Source: Symbiodinium natans (taxonomy: Eukaryota; Sar; Dinophyceae; Suessiales; Symbiodiniaceae). Taken from it: a stretch of 64,000 bases of DNA. Location: the NCBI GenBank assembly GCA_905221605.1, contig CAJNDS010002167.1:336323-400322 (forward strand), in the 5' to 3' direction. Below, piece by piece: positions 45,579 to 55,522 of the stretch (the stretch's first letter is position 1; each line of letters begins with the position of its first letter). The position numbers were made by a program, and so were the translations under genes. The notes under the pieces were generated by a model. The model was not told the origin of the DNA. It was given only the letters and a program-made list of their open reading frames with translations, and did no database searches.

Positions 45579-47723
45579 CTACCCTGTTGGGTAAAGGCGT
45601 CGCACATCGACCTCAAGTTCAGTGCGACCACGCCACTCGTGTTCATGGTACCGGCGAGCAGCTTCTGGGTTTCGCCAGTTGTCATCATAATACTGTCGCT
45701 CACCAGCTGCATATATGGCTAGCGTCCTCCTGCGGCCTGTGAGTGCTCCCAGAGGAACGGGCAACCTGGTCTGCGCTGGGTCGAAGCGACGAACTCTCAC
45801 GACAGCGTGCCAGCGTACTAAGACAGTTGGTCTCTCTGCATCGTACTGAAAGAAGTCCTGTCGAAACTCTGGCGGCGGTGCCTGAAAAAGTGTGGATAGA
45901 TCTCCACCCCATGATGTCCTCGTCAGCCGCATTTCCCTCATAGTTGGCTGCAGCGTGGGGGCGGGCCAGCCGACCCTGAGGATATAGGGCGGATCAGGTG
46001 GATGATTGAGCCGTAGGGGCCTTGCTTGCAATGGGCCTCTAGGCTGGGCGACTACGTCTCTGTGGACAGGCTCAGGCGGGTTCGCTGGCGCGTCTGCTGG
46101 GCCTGGCATAAACACCTGAACCTCATCATCAGCAAAGGCAAATGTGATAGGGCGGCCTTGAGGCTCTACATCAGGCTCCTGCTGCGCTACAGGTCTCGGG
46201 GGCCTTCGCCTCAAGCCTTCTTCAGGGGTCATTGCGGGAACGGGATCCCTAACACGAGCAACGGGGGCCTCATCAGGATCTGGGCCTTCATACTCATCTT
46301 CGGGCTGTTCAGGGATGAAAAGCTCTTCAGGTTCTGGGGCTGGGAGTCTCGGCCTGAGGAGTTCCTCGGCAAGACGAAACACTGCCCTCAAACAAGCCTT
46401 ACATGTTTCCCAAACTGCAATGGACGTGATTGAGATTAGCACAGCAAACACTACAAGAGACCAGTCTTCACTACTCTGGGTCCTGTCCTGGTCCTTAGTG
46501 GCTCTGGCGTTGCACAGGCAACAAGCCAAAATGACTGCCCTTAGGCAATCCTTCACGTGCTGAACGGATTTTGCCTTAGTGGTTTCGGCAGGCGGATCCT
46601 GCGCGGACATTCCCAGCACTGCCATCAACGTCTTGATCCTCTGCGGGCCAAGTGCCTTAGTCCCTATATCAGCACCATTCTTGTCTCCACCTACATGCAC
46701 GAAAACGAGCAATTTCATGTCGGACCTCTCTTTCAGGACTCTAGCCCTAATTTTCAGGTGACGGGTTCTCCAAGAAACAGTGGGGCTGTTGATCACTGTG
46801 ATAGCACTCAGGTTGTCGTTTGCAACAAACACCCTTGGTTCATGCTGCCACAGTTCACGAGCAAGTCCTACATGTGCAACTGCATAGTTACTGCCAGTAG
46901 TAGTGGAGAGAAGTTCTGCTTCACATGAAGACTGCGTGCAAAACGGCTGCCTTGTGCTGACCCAACCAACAGTAGACCCTTCACAGCGAAGCACGGTGCA
47001 CTCATGAGACCTATCACCTCCTGGCGCGTGCGACGCATCTGTGTATGCCTGCAGCACGTGCGTGTAGTCTTGCGTTCCTACAAGGTTGTACTCATCTCTA
47101 TCCTTAGGGCCTGCGAAAACAAGACCTACCGACGGCGTCACAGACAAGTAACCTAGAACCTGCAGGGCCTGCCTAAACGTGAACTCAGGGTCCTTTGTGC
47201 TCCACTGAGCAAGCTTGGAAACGGCGTAGCAAAGGTCAACCCTAGTACGAATCGACAACCACAGCAGTTCACCTACAACTTGTTGGCACTTCCTAATGCT
47301 TTCGGCGTTGGGGTTAGGGACGGCAACAGGGTCCTCCAGTCCTTGTGGAAGAGGCTGCACAGAAGCGACAAACTCGTTGGTGTACCTACTCAGCAAGTCC
47401 TTTGCGTAAGCGGTTTGAGTCACAACCAACCTGCCCTCCCTTGACCAGTACAGCTCTAGTCCTAAAAAGCGAACTGGATTCGACGGGTCACTTCCAACCT
47501 TCTCTGGGTCAGAACACGCCCACTTTTCACAAACTGCCCTAATGACCCCCTCGCCTAAATCCTCTATACCTGACCCAAGAATATCGTCAACGTAGACAGC
47601 GATCCACCCGAGCACTTCCTGGGACTGCGCAGGCACAGGAAAGTCTGGGTCCTGAACGAGAACTGTCTCAACGTCAACAACAAACCAAACGCACTCGTCA
47701 GCAAGAGACTGCACTAACTTCAA
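45579..47723 (-). CDS. pol: copia pol C-terminal part: RT palm, RNase H, tail
   Basis: 714 residues from a non-ATG codon; the frame is open from 47761. RT catalytic YVDD at residues 44-47. RNase H residues Asp229 (YTDAS), Glu268, Asp303 and Asp352 (GADIGTK). Two hydrophobic spans near 396-410 and 421-438, then a Pro/acid-rich tail of about 280 residues not seen in ordinary copia proteins. The upstream RT fingers are in the 2490-residue frame, offset by one base, so a -1 shift around 47750-47761 is needed to make an intact RT. I see no classic slippery heptamer there, so a mutation is as likely as programmed shifting. Confidence 0.9.
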   Translation of the reverse strand: MKLVQSLADECVWFVVDVETVLVQDPDFPVPAQSQEVLGWIAVYVDDILGSGIEDLGEGVIRAVCEKWACSDPEKVGSDPSNPVRFLGLELYWSREGRLVVTQTAYAKDLLSRYTNEFVASVQPLPQGLEDPVAVPNPNAESIRKCQQVVGELLWLSIRTRVDLCYAVSKLAQWSTKDPEFTFRQALQVLGYLSVTPSVGLVFAGPKDRDEYNLVGTQDYTHVLQAYTDASHAPGGDRSHECTVLRCEGSTVGWVSTRQPFCTQSSCEAELLSTTTGSNYAVAHVGLARELWQHEPRVFVANDNLSAITVINSPTVSWRTRHLKIRARVLKERSDMKLLVFVHVGGDKNGADIGTKALGPQRIKTLMAVLGMSAQDPPAETTKAKSVQHVKDCLRAVILACCLCNARATKDQDRTQSSEDWSLVVFAVLISITSIAVWETCKACLRAVFRLAEELLRPRLPAPEPEELFIPEQPEDEYEGPDPDEAPVARVRDPVPAMTPEEGLRRRPPRPVAQQEPDVEPQGRPITFAFADDEVQVFMPGPADAPANPPEPVHRDVVAQPRGPLQARPLRLNHPPDPPYILRVGWPAPTLQPTMREMRLTRTSWGGDLSTLFQAPPPEFRQDFFQYDAERPTVLVRWHAVVRVRRFDPAQTRLPVPLGALTGRRRTLAIYAAGERQYYDDNWRNPEAARRYHEHEWRGRTELEVDVRRLYPTG

Positions 47724-47746
47724 AAGCTTGCTTTTCCAGGGAATTT

Positions 47747-50700
47747 TCAGGTACGAAGTTCAGCGTCTCTAGTGAAACCCCAGTCTCTTGGACTTTGGTC
47801 AAGACCGTAAACTGCCTTTTTCACTATGAGGAAAGTACCTACAGGCACGACTCCTTTGGACACTAGGATACGTGGAGGGTTCAGGACAACGTACTCGGCT
47901 GGGTTCTCGCTCTCCGGCGAGTCCCGGCGGACCGCGTGAGCAGTTCCAGCGTGAGCTACTGCTTCTTGTGCACCCTCACGGTTCCTAGGTAACAGTTCTG
48001 AGTTCAGGAAAGCAGTCTTGATGTCTACAGACCAAACAGGCATTCCACGACGTGAACTATATGCTAACAACATGCGCAGGTGAGTAAGGTCAACTCCACT
48101 AGAGTAGAGGTCATGTTTCCTCTGGGCCTTTGACTCTCCTAGGCACGTACCAAGAAAGTTACCACAAGCAACTATTCGGGCTTTGAGCCTACCTTTAGGG
48201 GCCTTGACACTGCAGATAAGCTTTGAGGGAATGACAGTGACCTTCACACCCTTCGCGCTCAACTCGTCCAGCCTCTCCTGGGTCACAGGCTCAAGCGCCT
48301 CTTTGTCCTCAGTAAGGGACAGGAACTCTGCGACGACTGCTGGTCGCCACACCTCGAAGTTTTGAAGAACTTGCCAGTTTGGTACGATCTTGGTCTGCAA
48401 CACCTGCTCCGGCGTGTCCTCTTGAACCGCGTTCTCATCAAGAGTTTCCGGAAAGGATGCTTCACACATGCAGACAGCAACCGCACTTTCGTCACGCAAG
48501 CTCAAAGCACGCAACTCGCACTCCAACTCCTCACGCTTCACGAGCAGGTCAGAGAGGATGGTGCCCTCACAGGCCTCCTTTAGGCCATGCTCTTCAAAGG
48601 CTGTGATGAACTCTTGTCGCTCATGGGCGATCAGCTTGCTCACCACACTGTGCTCGTTAAGCAGCCCTTCAAGCGCCCACGCATCACCCTCCAGCTCGCG
48701 CGGTTCTAAAAGCAGAGCCTGCTCAACTTCTTGCTCATAGGCCTCCTCGTCACACGCTCTGTCTGGCGTGTCTTCAAGGTTAGTTGGCCGAAAACTGTCG
48801 AAAAACAACTGTGCTTCGAACTCCTCGCACCCTACCGCACAACAGCAAGGTACGCTCATGGACAGGTCTGGCTCGGCAGACACCTCACGCTCAACGGTTG
48901 CCTCTGGCGACACCCCAGCAAAGCACACGGCGTCAAGCTTCACAAATAACTTGCTGCAAACAACACAGTCACGCTCACAGCAACTACAGGTACATGCGGC
49001 GGCCTGCTCTTCAGCAACAGGACCTACGCCTTCACTCTCAAGCTTTTTTGGGTTTTGGATAATGCTATTTTTAGGGTTTTTGGGATTTTCAAGTTCTTTC
49101 AGAGGGGTGGCTCCCCCTTGCTGTGCAACAGCAACATTGGAAAAATGATCTTGTGGGGGAACGTTGAACCCCAGGCTTGTCAACTCCGCACGCTCCGCTC
49201 CTTTGAGCTTATCCGGGCGGCTCACCGTGTAAGCAGAAAGCACAACTCGATGCTCTCCACATGGCCACGGCTCAGTGCAATGCCACCGGTGTGAGTTGAA
49301 CTGAAACGGCTGTCCTAACGGAAAAACTTGTCCTTGCGCAACTTGTCCTGTAGGAAGCGTCTTGCAAACCGCTGGTCCACTTTGCTCATCACCACTGACA
49401 GTTTGCACCCACAAGCCACCACCACTAGACGGCGCTTGCACAGTAACTATGTGGTTTGGGTACAACGGATGATTGTGAACATCACGATGCAACACTGCCT
49501 CAGCGTCAGTACTCAGAACAACGGTAGTAAACTCAGCATGTGGCACAGCATGCCGCACAAGCTTGGTCAACAACGCTGCAACACCTGAGTAACGCTTCGT
49601 GTTCTTGGTCACACCTGACACGCCACCATGCACAAACTGACCAAACACATGATGCTTGCCAGTGTGTAGGCGCTTGCCATTATCACGCGACGCGTCAAGA
49701 TCAGAAAGAGACAACTGAGCAACAAAGGCCAAAGCCGCATCAACATCAAACGGCGCTGTAGCAGCAAGCTCACGAGCAAATTGGTCAACGGCCTGGGGTG
49801 TTCCCCGGCTTTCGCAACCAACTTTTGCAAGCACAACGGGCCGTTTGGCACTATGCCGGCGCACTGGGGCTGGCAGCTCTCCCTCTTCAAACGGTGGATC
49901 GTCGCCATCAGGATTGGTGGCAACTACCTGTAAGTTTGGGCTGTCGCCGCGGAACAACTTCGTCGCAAGCTTCAACATATCACCGACCAACACAACATAG
50001 CCATGTTTTACAAGGCTGGCGGGGCACAACACAATACCGTCTTCGGCACGGGCCTTCCACTCTGACTGACGTCGGCGATGCCACGTCCTAGTAAGTATCT
50101 GTGGTTTAGTGCCGTAAGGTGCCAACGTGGGCTGTGGCCATCCCAAGCGGGCAAGCGTGTCTGACCGCCACCTCGCGGCGACCGCTCTTGCGGCGCAGGC
50201 CCACTTATCGGGGGGATGCGCGTTAGCTAGCAGAATAGTACGAACCTGCTGCTTTAGTCGGCGTACGACATTTTCAACCCTGCCGTTGCTGTTGTGCTCT
50301 TGGGGCGCAGCTGCAGTGTGCAATATGCCACGCGCGTCAACGAAACGCCTAAATGGTGTCGAGATGAACTCGGACCCTGCGTCTGTATGGATTCGCGCAA
50401 TCGGCAACTTCAGCACCTCAAGCTGCGCACAAATCCGGGCAGTAGCATGCGCAACTTCGTTCGGACCTTTGGAGTCAAGGGGTTCAACAAAGACAAGCTC
50501 AACCATTTTAATGGGGCGGTTTTCGGCATCAGCTTCATCGTCCAGCTTAGCCTTATCTTCCGCACAGCGCTCAAGCAACTCACGACCTGCAGCGTGGCTG
50601 CCACGCGCGGGGTACAACTTATCACCGAACCACTCATCTAGAGCGCGATCCTCTTCACTAGGATCTACAACTGAAGGCTCGTAGCCCTCACAATCACTTG

Positions 50701-53700
50701 GGATGCTGGGCTCGTTCGGGCACTCGGCCTGAGGACCTCCCCGGCTTATGTCGAGCTCCTCACAAACCTCACCCAACACAACACTCCCCCGAAGTTCACT
50801 CGAGGCATCCGCGCCAGCATCTGGCATCAGCGAACCCTCCCCCGAACCCGGAAGCTCATGACACTTACTCCCTCGCTGACCATCGGGTCCAACTCGGGGC
50901 ACTCCAGGATCGCCATCACCATCCAACCCTGGTTGATTATCGGGCTCGGCCTCAACCTCCCTAGGTTCATCTGGCTCATTTCCCAAATCCACCTGACTAG
51001 CGCGCTCTTCATCAGGATTTGCCGGAGTTTGGGACTCTGCCAACAAGGGCCGACCACGCACGTCAACAGGAACTGTGTAAACCGCAGTCAATAGATAACG
51101 CCTACGATGACTGAGTTCGTCCTGCGACTTTTTGTACGGACCTGGACAATCAAGCGACAATACAAAGGCCTGTGGTGCGCGGACTCGTCTATGTTGCCTT
51201 TGGGTAGCGGTCCCGATCACACAATCTCTGCATGTCCTTAATGGTGGCCAATGTCCATTCTTTACATGTGCTTCAAAACTAATCTTGGAAAGTTTGAGTT
51301 TGGGGCTCCCCGACACAACGGCCTCAAGCTGAGCACACACAATGCGCAATGCACCTGGCGCCCATGCCGCCCATCGAGCAGACTCCCCAACAGTGGATTG
51401 GTTTGGATCACCCACTCCCTCACCCTGCCAACCCGGACCCCTCACACTCATGGCGCTCATCGGCTGTGTGGACGCCCACGTAGTTGGCTTCCTTTTAGGG
51501 TGGCCAAGCGGTCCTTGATCCCCATGAATTTGCTTTAACCCCAGCAATCGCTCAACTGCTAGGTAACTCGGAGTGGCCCACATTGAAGGGTATCCATCTG
51601 GGGCCTCATGCTCCATGACCTCAGGGCTCAGGTACGACTGAGGGTCCTGGGGATTTTCAAACAACACCCAACATCGACTCCTGAACGTGTAGGTACCGGC
51701 ATCCCCTGCCGAGGTGCTTCCCACGCGTTTTATGCACTCATCAGCTGTCCCGTCTATCCAGGTAACTGCTCGTGATGCCAACAATGCCAACATGTACATG
51801 CGATGCAAAAGGACATCAGATTCATACACCTGCGACTGCTGAGAGGGAGTCAAACCGGGCAAACCATGCACATGGGGGCCATCGCGAGCTCGAAGTGGGG
51901 GTGGACCTCCCTCCCGAAACCGACACCTCGAGAATGGACCACAGGGCGGACCCCCGAGCACCGCATCGACTTTCCCCGAACAAACTAACTCAAGGAGGTA
52001 CCTATACGTGAGCGGGTTCATCAGGTCTTCTTTTAGGTCGACCGACACACAAACACCTCCTGCAGCTGTCACGGCATCTTCAATCTGCCGCCGGCTCTCT
52101 CCAGCAAACAAGTTAAGAACAACCTTCCCAGCCTTTTTAAGTTTTCGCCTAAACCTACGGTTCCAGACTAAGGTCTCATGTGACTGCTCTGGCCACGCTG
52201 CGACTGCGGACTTCACATCATTTGGGATTTGGGGCCACATGCGTCCTGCAGCAACATGCAAAGCCGAACCAACGTCCCCATCAACCCGCACTTCATGAAT
52301 CAACTTGTCTAAAAGCTCAATTTCAGTGTTGTGCGCTGTGCGGATTTCGAGCGTTCGTGCACACAGGTCATTGGCGAAGCTCCACATGCGATGTTGCTCA
52401 ATTTCGGCGATCAACTTGTATGCCTCAGTTTCTGACACTCGGGGGCATCCAGAAGTAGTGAGAACTTCAATCTTTCCGCGTTGCGGGTGAGCTAGCACAC
52501 ACCTTCGACCTGACCAGTCTAGCCGACATCCAAGCTCGATAAGCTGTCCTAGGGAAACGATCGGCTCAGCCTCTTGGTCAGTGACAAGTGTGCCTAGTGA
52601 GTTCACCCATAACATCGCGGAACCTGATGCGAGATTCACTTCATGTCTCCTGAGAGCACTCAAGTCCTCGCCCTCAAGCTTCGGTCTAAGGCACGCGCTT
52701 GCACCGGAATCGATCAGGCCATACTTGCAACTAAGGCCCGGGCCATCCGGCACGCCCAGATGGGCTGCGTCAGATGGCTCAAAACTCACGCGGTCGTTCT
52801 GGAACAATTCTGGCACCAACTCAGCGCCGACATTGAGCGCTTTAAGCTGTAGGGACCGCAGCAAGTTTGTGGCCTCTTGCATCATTTGGGCGCTTGATGC
52901 TCCCAGCTGCCCCTCCCCCAAACCTGCACTAGCAGCTTGGGCGGACTCCGCGGCGCTTGCAGCCTCAGCCTTCTTCGCGCTCTTGGTTCCCCCCTTACCC
53001 TTGGCTTTGGGCAGGGTATCCTCAACCTTAGCAGCTTCAGGGTTTTTGCGGGGACAAGCATCTTTCATGTGACCAGTGGCACTGCATAGAAAACACCTGC
53101 CAGTTCCCTTACCTATGGGGGCATGCGTAAAATGACATTTATCGGCATAGTGACATCCAGCTTCAGTCATCCAGTGCTTGCATGCTGGCTTAGGATTGCC
53201 CTTTCCACCCTTACCACCACCCTTCGCCTCAGCACCCTTCCCCTTGGACTCCCCACCACCCGGCGTCTCAACCCGAGCAACCTTATGTTTCTTGGGGTCC
53301 TCACTCAATGCTGCAGCCTCGCACTCGGCCAACAAAAGCTCAGCGTACTTACTGACAGCATCCTGGTTGGGAACTTGGTCAAGCAAGTGGTTCGTCCTAA
53401 AGGTTTGAAGGCGAAACAACGAAGAGGTGGACAAATTCGGAGGATGAAGACTGTCTAGACCTTTCACCTGCAACGACGGGTCTGGGAGATTCAGGCCAAC
53501 CTCAGTCGATCTGACAATCCAACGACGCCATTTCCTGATAGCCTTGACTGCGGCATGTGCAGTTGCACTGCTTCCTGGGTGTGTAATGTAGTTAAGCAGT
53601 TGTTCACGCTCTGCACTTCCCCCAGGTTGGTACTTACACATGGTCTTGTACACGATTGCAGCGGTCGAAAACAATCTAGACGTAACTATGTCCTCACGCA

Positions 53701-55219
53701 AATCTGCACCAACACATTTCAGCAACATGGGCACTGCTTTCTGCTCTACCCTACTGAATCTACCGGTTTGGTGAAGTTCAACAAGGGCTTCGGGGTAAAT
53801 ACTAAGTCGGTCGAGAGGTGATGCGAGTAGCCAACGTGTGTACAACTGTTTCGCCTCACGCAACACATCTCCCCACCACTCACGCGCTCCCTGACTCAAC
53901 GACGACATGGTGGGACCCAACGTTGCCAGCCAATCACCTGCAGTAATACTGGAGTTAGTAGGATCATACTTGTCAAGTTGGGGAAGCTCAGGCACGTACT
54001 TGATGGGTTCTTCAGGTTGCATTTCGGCTTGAGCTCTAAGGCCTGGAGGCGGGGGTGGCCTAATTTCAGTACCTCCTGGGCTCACTGGGTACTTCAACCC
54101 ACTGCAGACACCTACGGCCTTTCGAGCAGGGCTACTTCTACCTCTGTCCTGACCAGGCTGCTTTCTTAAGAATTCGGGAATGGGTGGAGGCTCACCGGGA
54201 CGCAAGGCATCTTGATACAGCTGAACATAGTTCTCATACCCAAAGTTACCCATGTCAAGAGGTCCTGACAAGCTTGCAGCAGCTCCTCCAGATTGACGAG
54301 CTCTTTGAAGGCTTTCACTACGAGTCCTAGGCTCTCGTCCTCGCTTTGGGGTTTTGTCGGGAGTGACGGGTACAAAGGGTGACCTAGCCCTTGGGTTCAA
54401 GACCTCAGCTACGGACACGGCTCTTGCCGGTCGTGTTGGGGCCTGTTTCTCAAGCTTCAATCCTTCGGGCGTGACTCGCCAGGCGTACTTTGACCCTTCA
54501 ACTTCAACCACACCCGCACTCGGAGCCTGGGCCTGGGCCTCAGTTGGTGGTCCCATTTGACCCCCTCTCCCGCCCGACCCCGTCCCAGTTTCCCCAAGGT
54601 TAGCCGGCTTGCCTGTCACAGCTGGTGTGCCAACGAACTGAGGAGGAAACACAGCCTTCGGACGTGGCTCAGGGACACTAGAGCTTGCACCTGCAGACGA
54701 TGACGATGCTTTGGAGCTCTCCAGCTTATCCATTCGCTCCACCAAAGACTGTTGGCCTTGCATCAGTACCCGTAGCATTGACGCCAGATCGCCAAAGGGA
54801 TCTGTAGCCACTGGCTGTACTGGAACCAGTTCGCGATCATCTTCCGCTTTGATAGCTCCACGTTCCATGGCCGAAAACTCGCTGTAACCTGTAACGCTAA
54901 AATGTCCAGGCGATGCTTCTCTGGCAACTTGTGCCTCCGGTTCCTGTGGCTGTGTCGCCAGCGCAACAGGGTCAATACGAAGTACTTCTGCATGACACGG
55001 AGCTAGTTCATGAGGCACATCATCCCTGGCTGTGCTTGCTGCGGCCTCAGGAGTTTCCTGGGCTTGAGGTCCAAGCTCATATGGCGGTTCACGTTCTGAC
55101 TCATCGCCTTCCCTTATGGCTGCACCTCCTTCCCCAGGGTCGTCCTGCACGACCTGTTGTGCACGGCGAAATTCCTGCTGTACTGCATCTGACCAGAAGG
55201 GGTTCGGGAAGTTTGCCAT
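47747..55219 (-). CDS. gag-pol: copia gag-protease-MTase-like-integrase-2OG-RT(N) polyprotein
   Basis: 2490 residues; ATG lies 53 bp inside the 5' LTR. Order: Gag region 1-670; CCCH finger (Cys680...His699) and CCHC knuckle (Cys709, Cys712, His717, Cys722); aspartyl protease LIDSGAS at 835-841; C5-methyltransferase-like domain about 1030-1255 with LNLFAGE (motif I), GGPPCGPFS at 1089-1097 (motif IV with Cys1093) and FENPQ at 1187-1191; integrase His1318/His1323/Cys1330/Cys1333, Asp1357, Asp1613, Glu1649; 2OG-Fe(II) oxygenase-like domain about 1855-2000 with HRD 1911-1913, SGGGLWV, His1980 and Arg1991; Cys cluster 2076-2088; RT fingers with SVDIKTAFLN (Asp2399), ending at KAVYGLDQSPRDW. The frame stops after 2490, before YVDD. 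The protein would package and copy element RNA; the modification domains could act on its DNA (inferred). Confidence 0.92.
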   Translation of the reverse strand: MANFPNPFWSDAVQQEFRRAQQVVQDDPGEGGAAIREGDESEREPPYELGPQAQETPEAAASTARDDVPHELAPCHAEVLRIDPVALATQPQEPEAQVAREASPGHFSVTGYSEFSAMERGAIKAEDDRELVPVQPVATDPFGDLASMLRVLMQGQQSLVERMDKLESSKASSSSAGASSSVPEPRPKAVFPPQFVGTPAVTGKPANLGETGTGSGGRGGQMGPPTEAQAQAPSAGVVEVEGSKYAWRVTPEGLKLEKQAPTRPARAVSVAEVLNPRARSPFVPVTPDKTPKRGREPRTRSESLQRARQSGGAAASLSGPLDMGNFGYENYVQLYQDALRPGEPPPIPEFLRKQPGQDRGRSSPARKAVGVCSGLKYPVSPGGTEIRPPPPPGLRAQAEMQPEEPIKYVPELPQLDKYDPTNSSITAGDWLATLGPTMSSLSQGAREWWGDVLREAKQLYTRWLLASPLDRLSIYPEALVELHQTGRFSRVEQKAVPMLLKCVGADLREDIVTSRLFSTAAIVYKTMCKYQPGGSAEREQLLNYITHPGSSATAHAAVKAIRKWRRWIVRSTEVGLNLPDPSLQVKGLDSLHPPNLSTSSLFRLQTFRTNHLLDQVPNQDAVSKYAELLLAECEAAALSEDPKKHKVARVETPGGGESKGKGAEAKGGGKGGKGNPKPACKHWMTEAGCHYADKCHFTHAPIGKGTGRCFLCSATGHMKDACPRKNPEAAKVEDTLPKAKGKGGTKSAKKAEAASAAESAQAASAGLGEGQLGASSAQMMQEATNLLRSLQLKALNVGAELVPELFQNDRVSFEPSDAAHLGVPDGPGLSCKYGLIDSGASACLRPKLEGEDLSALRRHEVNLASGSAMLWVNSLGTLVTDQEAEPIVSLGQLIELGCRLDWSGRRCVLAHPQRGKIEVLTTSGCPRVSETEAYKLIAEIEQHRMWSFANDLCARTLEIRTAHNTEIELLDKLIHEVRVDGDVGSALHVAAGRMWPQIPNDVKSAVAAWPEQSHETLVWNRRFRRKLKKAGKVVLNLFAGESRRQIEDAVTAAGGVCVSVDLKEDLMNPLTYRYLLELVCSGKVDAVLGGPPCGPFSRCRFREGGPPPLRARDGPHVHGLPGLTPSQQSQVYESDVLLHRMYMLALLASRAVTWIDGTADECIKRVGSTSAGDAGTYTFRSRCWVLFENPQDPQSYLSPEVMEHEAPDGYPSMWATPSYLAVERLLGLKQIHGDQGPLGHPKRKPTTWASTQPMSAMSVRGPGWQGEGVGDPNQSTVGESARWAAWAPGALRIVCAQLEAVVSGSPKLKLSKISFEAHVKNGHWPPLRTCRDCVIGTATQRQHRRVRAPQAFVLSLDCPGPYKKSQDELSHRRRYLLTAVYTVPVDVRGRPLLAESQTPANPDEERASQVDLGNEPDEPREVEAEPDNQPGLDGDGDPGVPRVGPDGQRGSKCHELPGSGEGSLMPDAGADASSELRGSVVLGEVCEELDISRGGPQAECPNEPSIPSDCEGYEPSVVDPSEEDRALDEWFGDKLYPARGSHAAGRELLERCAEDKAKLDDEADAENRPIKMVELVFVEPLDSKGPNEVAHATARICAQLEVLKLPIARIHTDAGSEFISTPFRRFVDARGILHTAAAPQEHNSNGRVENVVRRLKQQVRTILLANAHPPDKWACAARAVAARWRSDTLARLGWPQPTLAPYGTKPQILTRTWHRRRQSEWKARAEDGIVLCPASLVKHGYVVLVGDMLKLATKLFRGDSPNLQVVATNPDGDDPPFEEGELPAPVRRHSAKRPVVLAKVGCESRGTPQAVDQFARELAATAPFDVDAALAFVAQLSLSDLDASRDNGKRLHTGKHHVFGQFVHGGVSGVTKNTKRYSGVAALLTKLVRHAVPHAEFTTVVLSTDAEAVLHRDVHNHPLYPNHIVTVQAPSSGGGLWVQTVSGDEQSGPAVCKTLPTGQVAQGQVFPLGQPFQFNSHRWHCTEPWPCGEHRVVLSAYTVSRPDKLKGAERAELTSLGFNVPPQDHFSNVAVAQQGGATPLKELENPKNPKNSIIQNPKKLESEGVGPVAEEQAAACTCSCCERDCVVCSKLFVKLDAVCFAGVSPEATVEREVSAEPDLSMSVPCCCAVGCEEFEAQLFFDSFRPTNLEDTPDRACDEEAYEQEVEQALLLEPRELEGDAWALEGLLNEHSVVSKLIAHERQEFITAFEEHGLKEACEGTILSDLLVKREELECELRALSLRDESAVAVCMCEASFPETLDENAVQEDTPEQVLQTKIVPNWQVLQNFEVWRPAVVAEFLSLTEDKEALEPVTQERLDELSAKGVKVTVIPSKLICSVKAPKGRLKARIVACGNFLGTCLGESKAQRKHDLYSSGVDLTHLRMLLAYSSRRGMPVWSVDIKTAFLNSELLPRNREGAQEAVAHAGTAHAVRRDSPESENPAEYVVLNPPRILVSKGVVPVGTFLIVKKAVYGLDQSPRDWGFTRDAELRT

Positions 55220-55251
55220 GGCAAGGTCTACTTTCTACAGGGCCCTTTTAC

Positions 55252-55271
55252 TTAGCGTTGGGCTCATAACC
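55252..55271 (-). other. primer-binding site, internal iMet tRNA
   Basis: Directly after the 5' LTR, in element orientation, GGTTATGAGCCCAACGCTAA is complementary to the anticodon stem-loop of eukaryotic initiator tRNA-Met (GGGCTCATAACC). Drosophila copia primes from an internal cut of the same tRNA, so a half-tRNA primer is likely. It also fixes the LTR edge. Confidence 0.75.
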
Positions 55272-55522
55272 CTCGCGTGGGCAGGAAGCTCCACAGCGGG
55301 GTTACGCAGGGTTCTCTTTTCCACCAAGCAGGAACAACACAACAAACAACAAGACAAGACATGTTCTGATAGGAGTCTGTGTCCTATAACGTCTGTGCTC
55401 ATACTGTACACTATACATATGCGATTTCTAAAAAGAGAACTTGCTGGTGGCCTGGGCCCCTGTAGACCTTGGGCCATGTGATAGCAGCATAACTCTGAAC
55501 ATGAACTCTTTGTGCACTCGCG
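55272..55522 (-). promoter_or_regulatory. 5' LTR of the copia element
   Basis: 251 bp, same as the 3' LTR base for base as far as I can read. Contains the element promoter (not resolvable by eye). Confidence 0.92.

Larger units (their letters stand above)
45109..55522 (-). mobile_element. complete Ty1/copia LTR retrotransposon (10.4 kb)
   Basis: Two 251-bp LTRs (45109-45359 and 55272-55522) flank a minus-strand coding region with gag, protease, integrase, RT and RNase H in copia order (integrase before RT). A 5-bp duplication AGGGT (45104-45108, 55523-55527) brackets it; this is telomere-repeat sequence, so it landed in a TTTAGGG array. The LTRs read identical, implying a recent insertion. 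It is about twice the size of a classical copia because of extra domains: a methyltransferase-like and a 2OG-Fe(II) oxygenase-like domain, an acidic integrase insert and a long C-terminal tail. Confidence 0.92.

Noticed and set aside
48183-55269. Many plus-strand frames of 60-130 codons across the copia region
   Set aside because: Antisense shadows of the minus-strand polyprotein.
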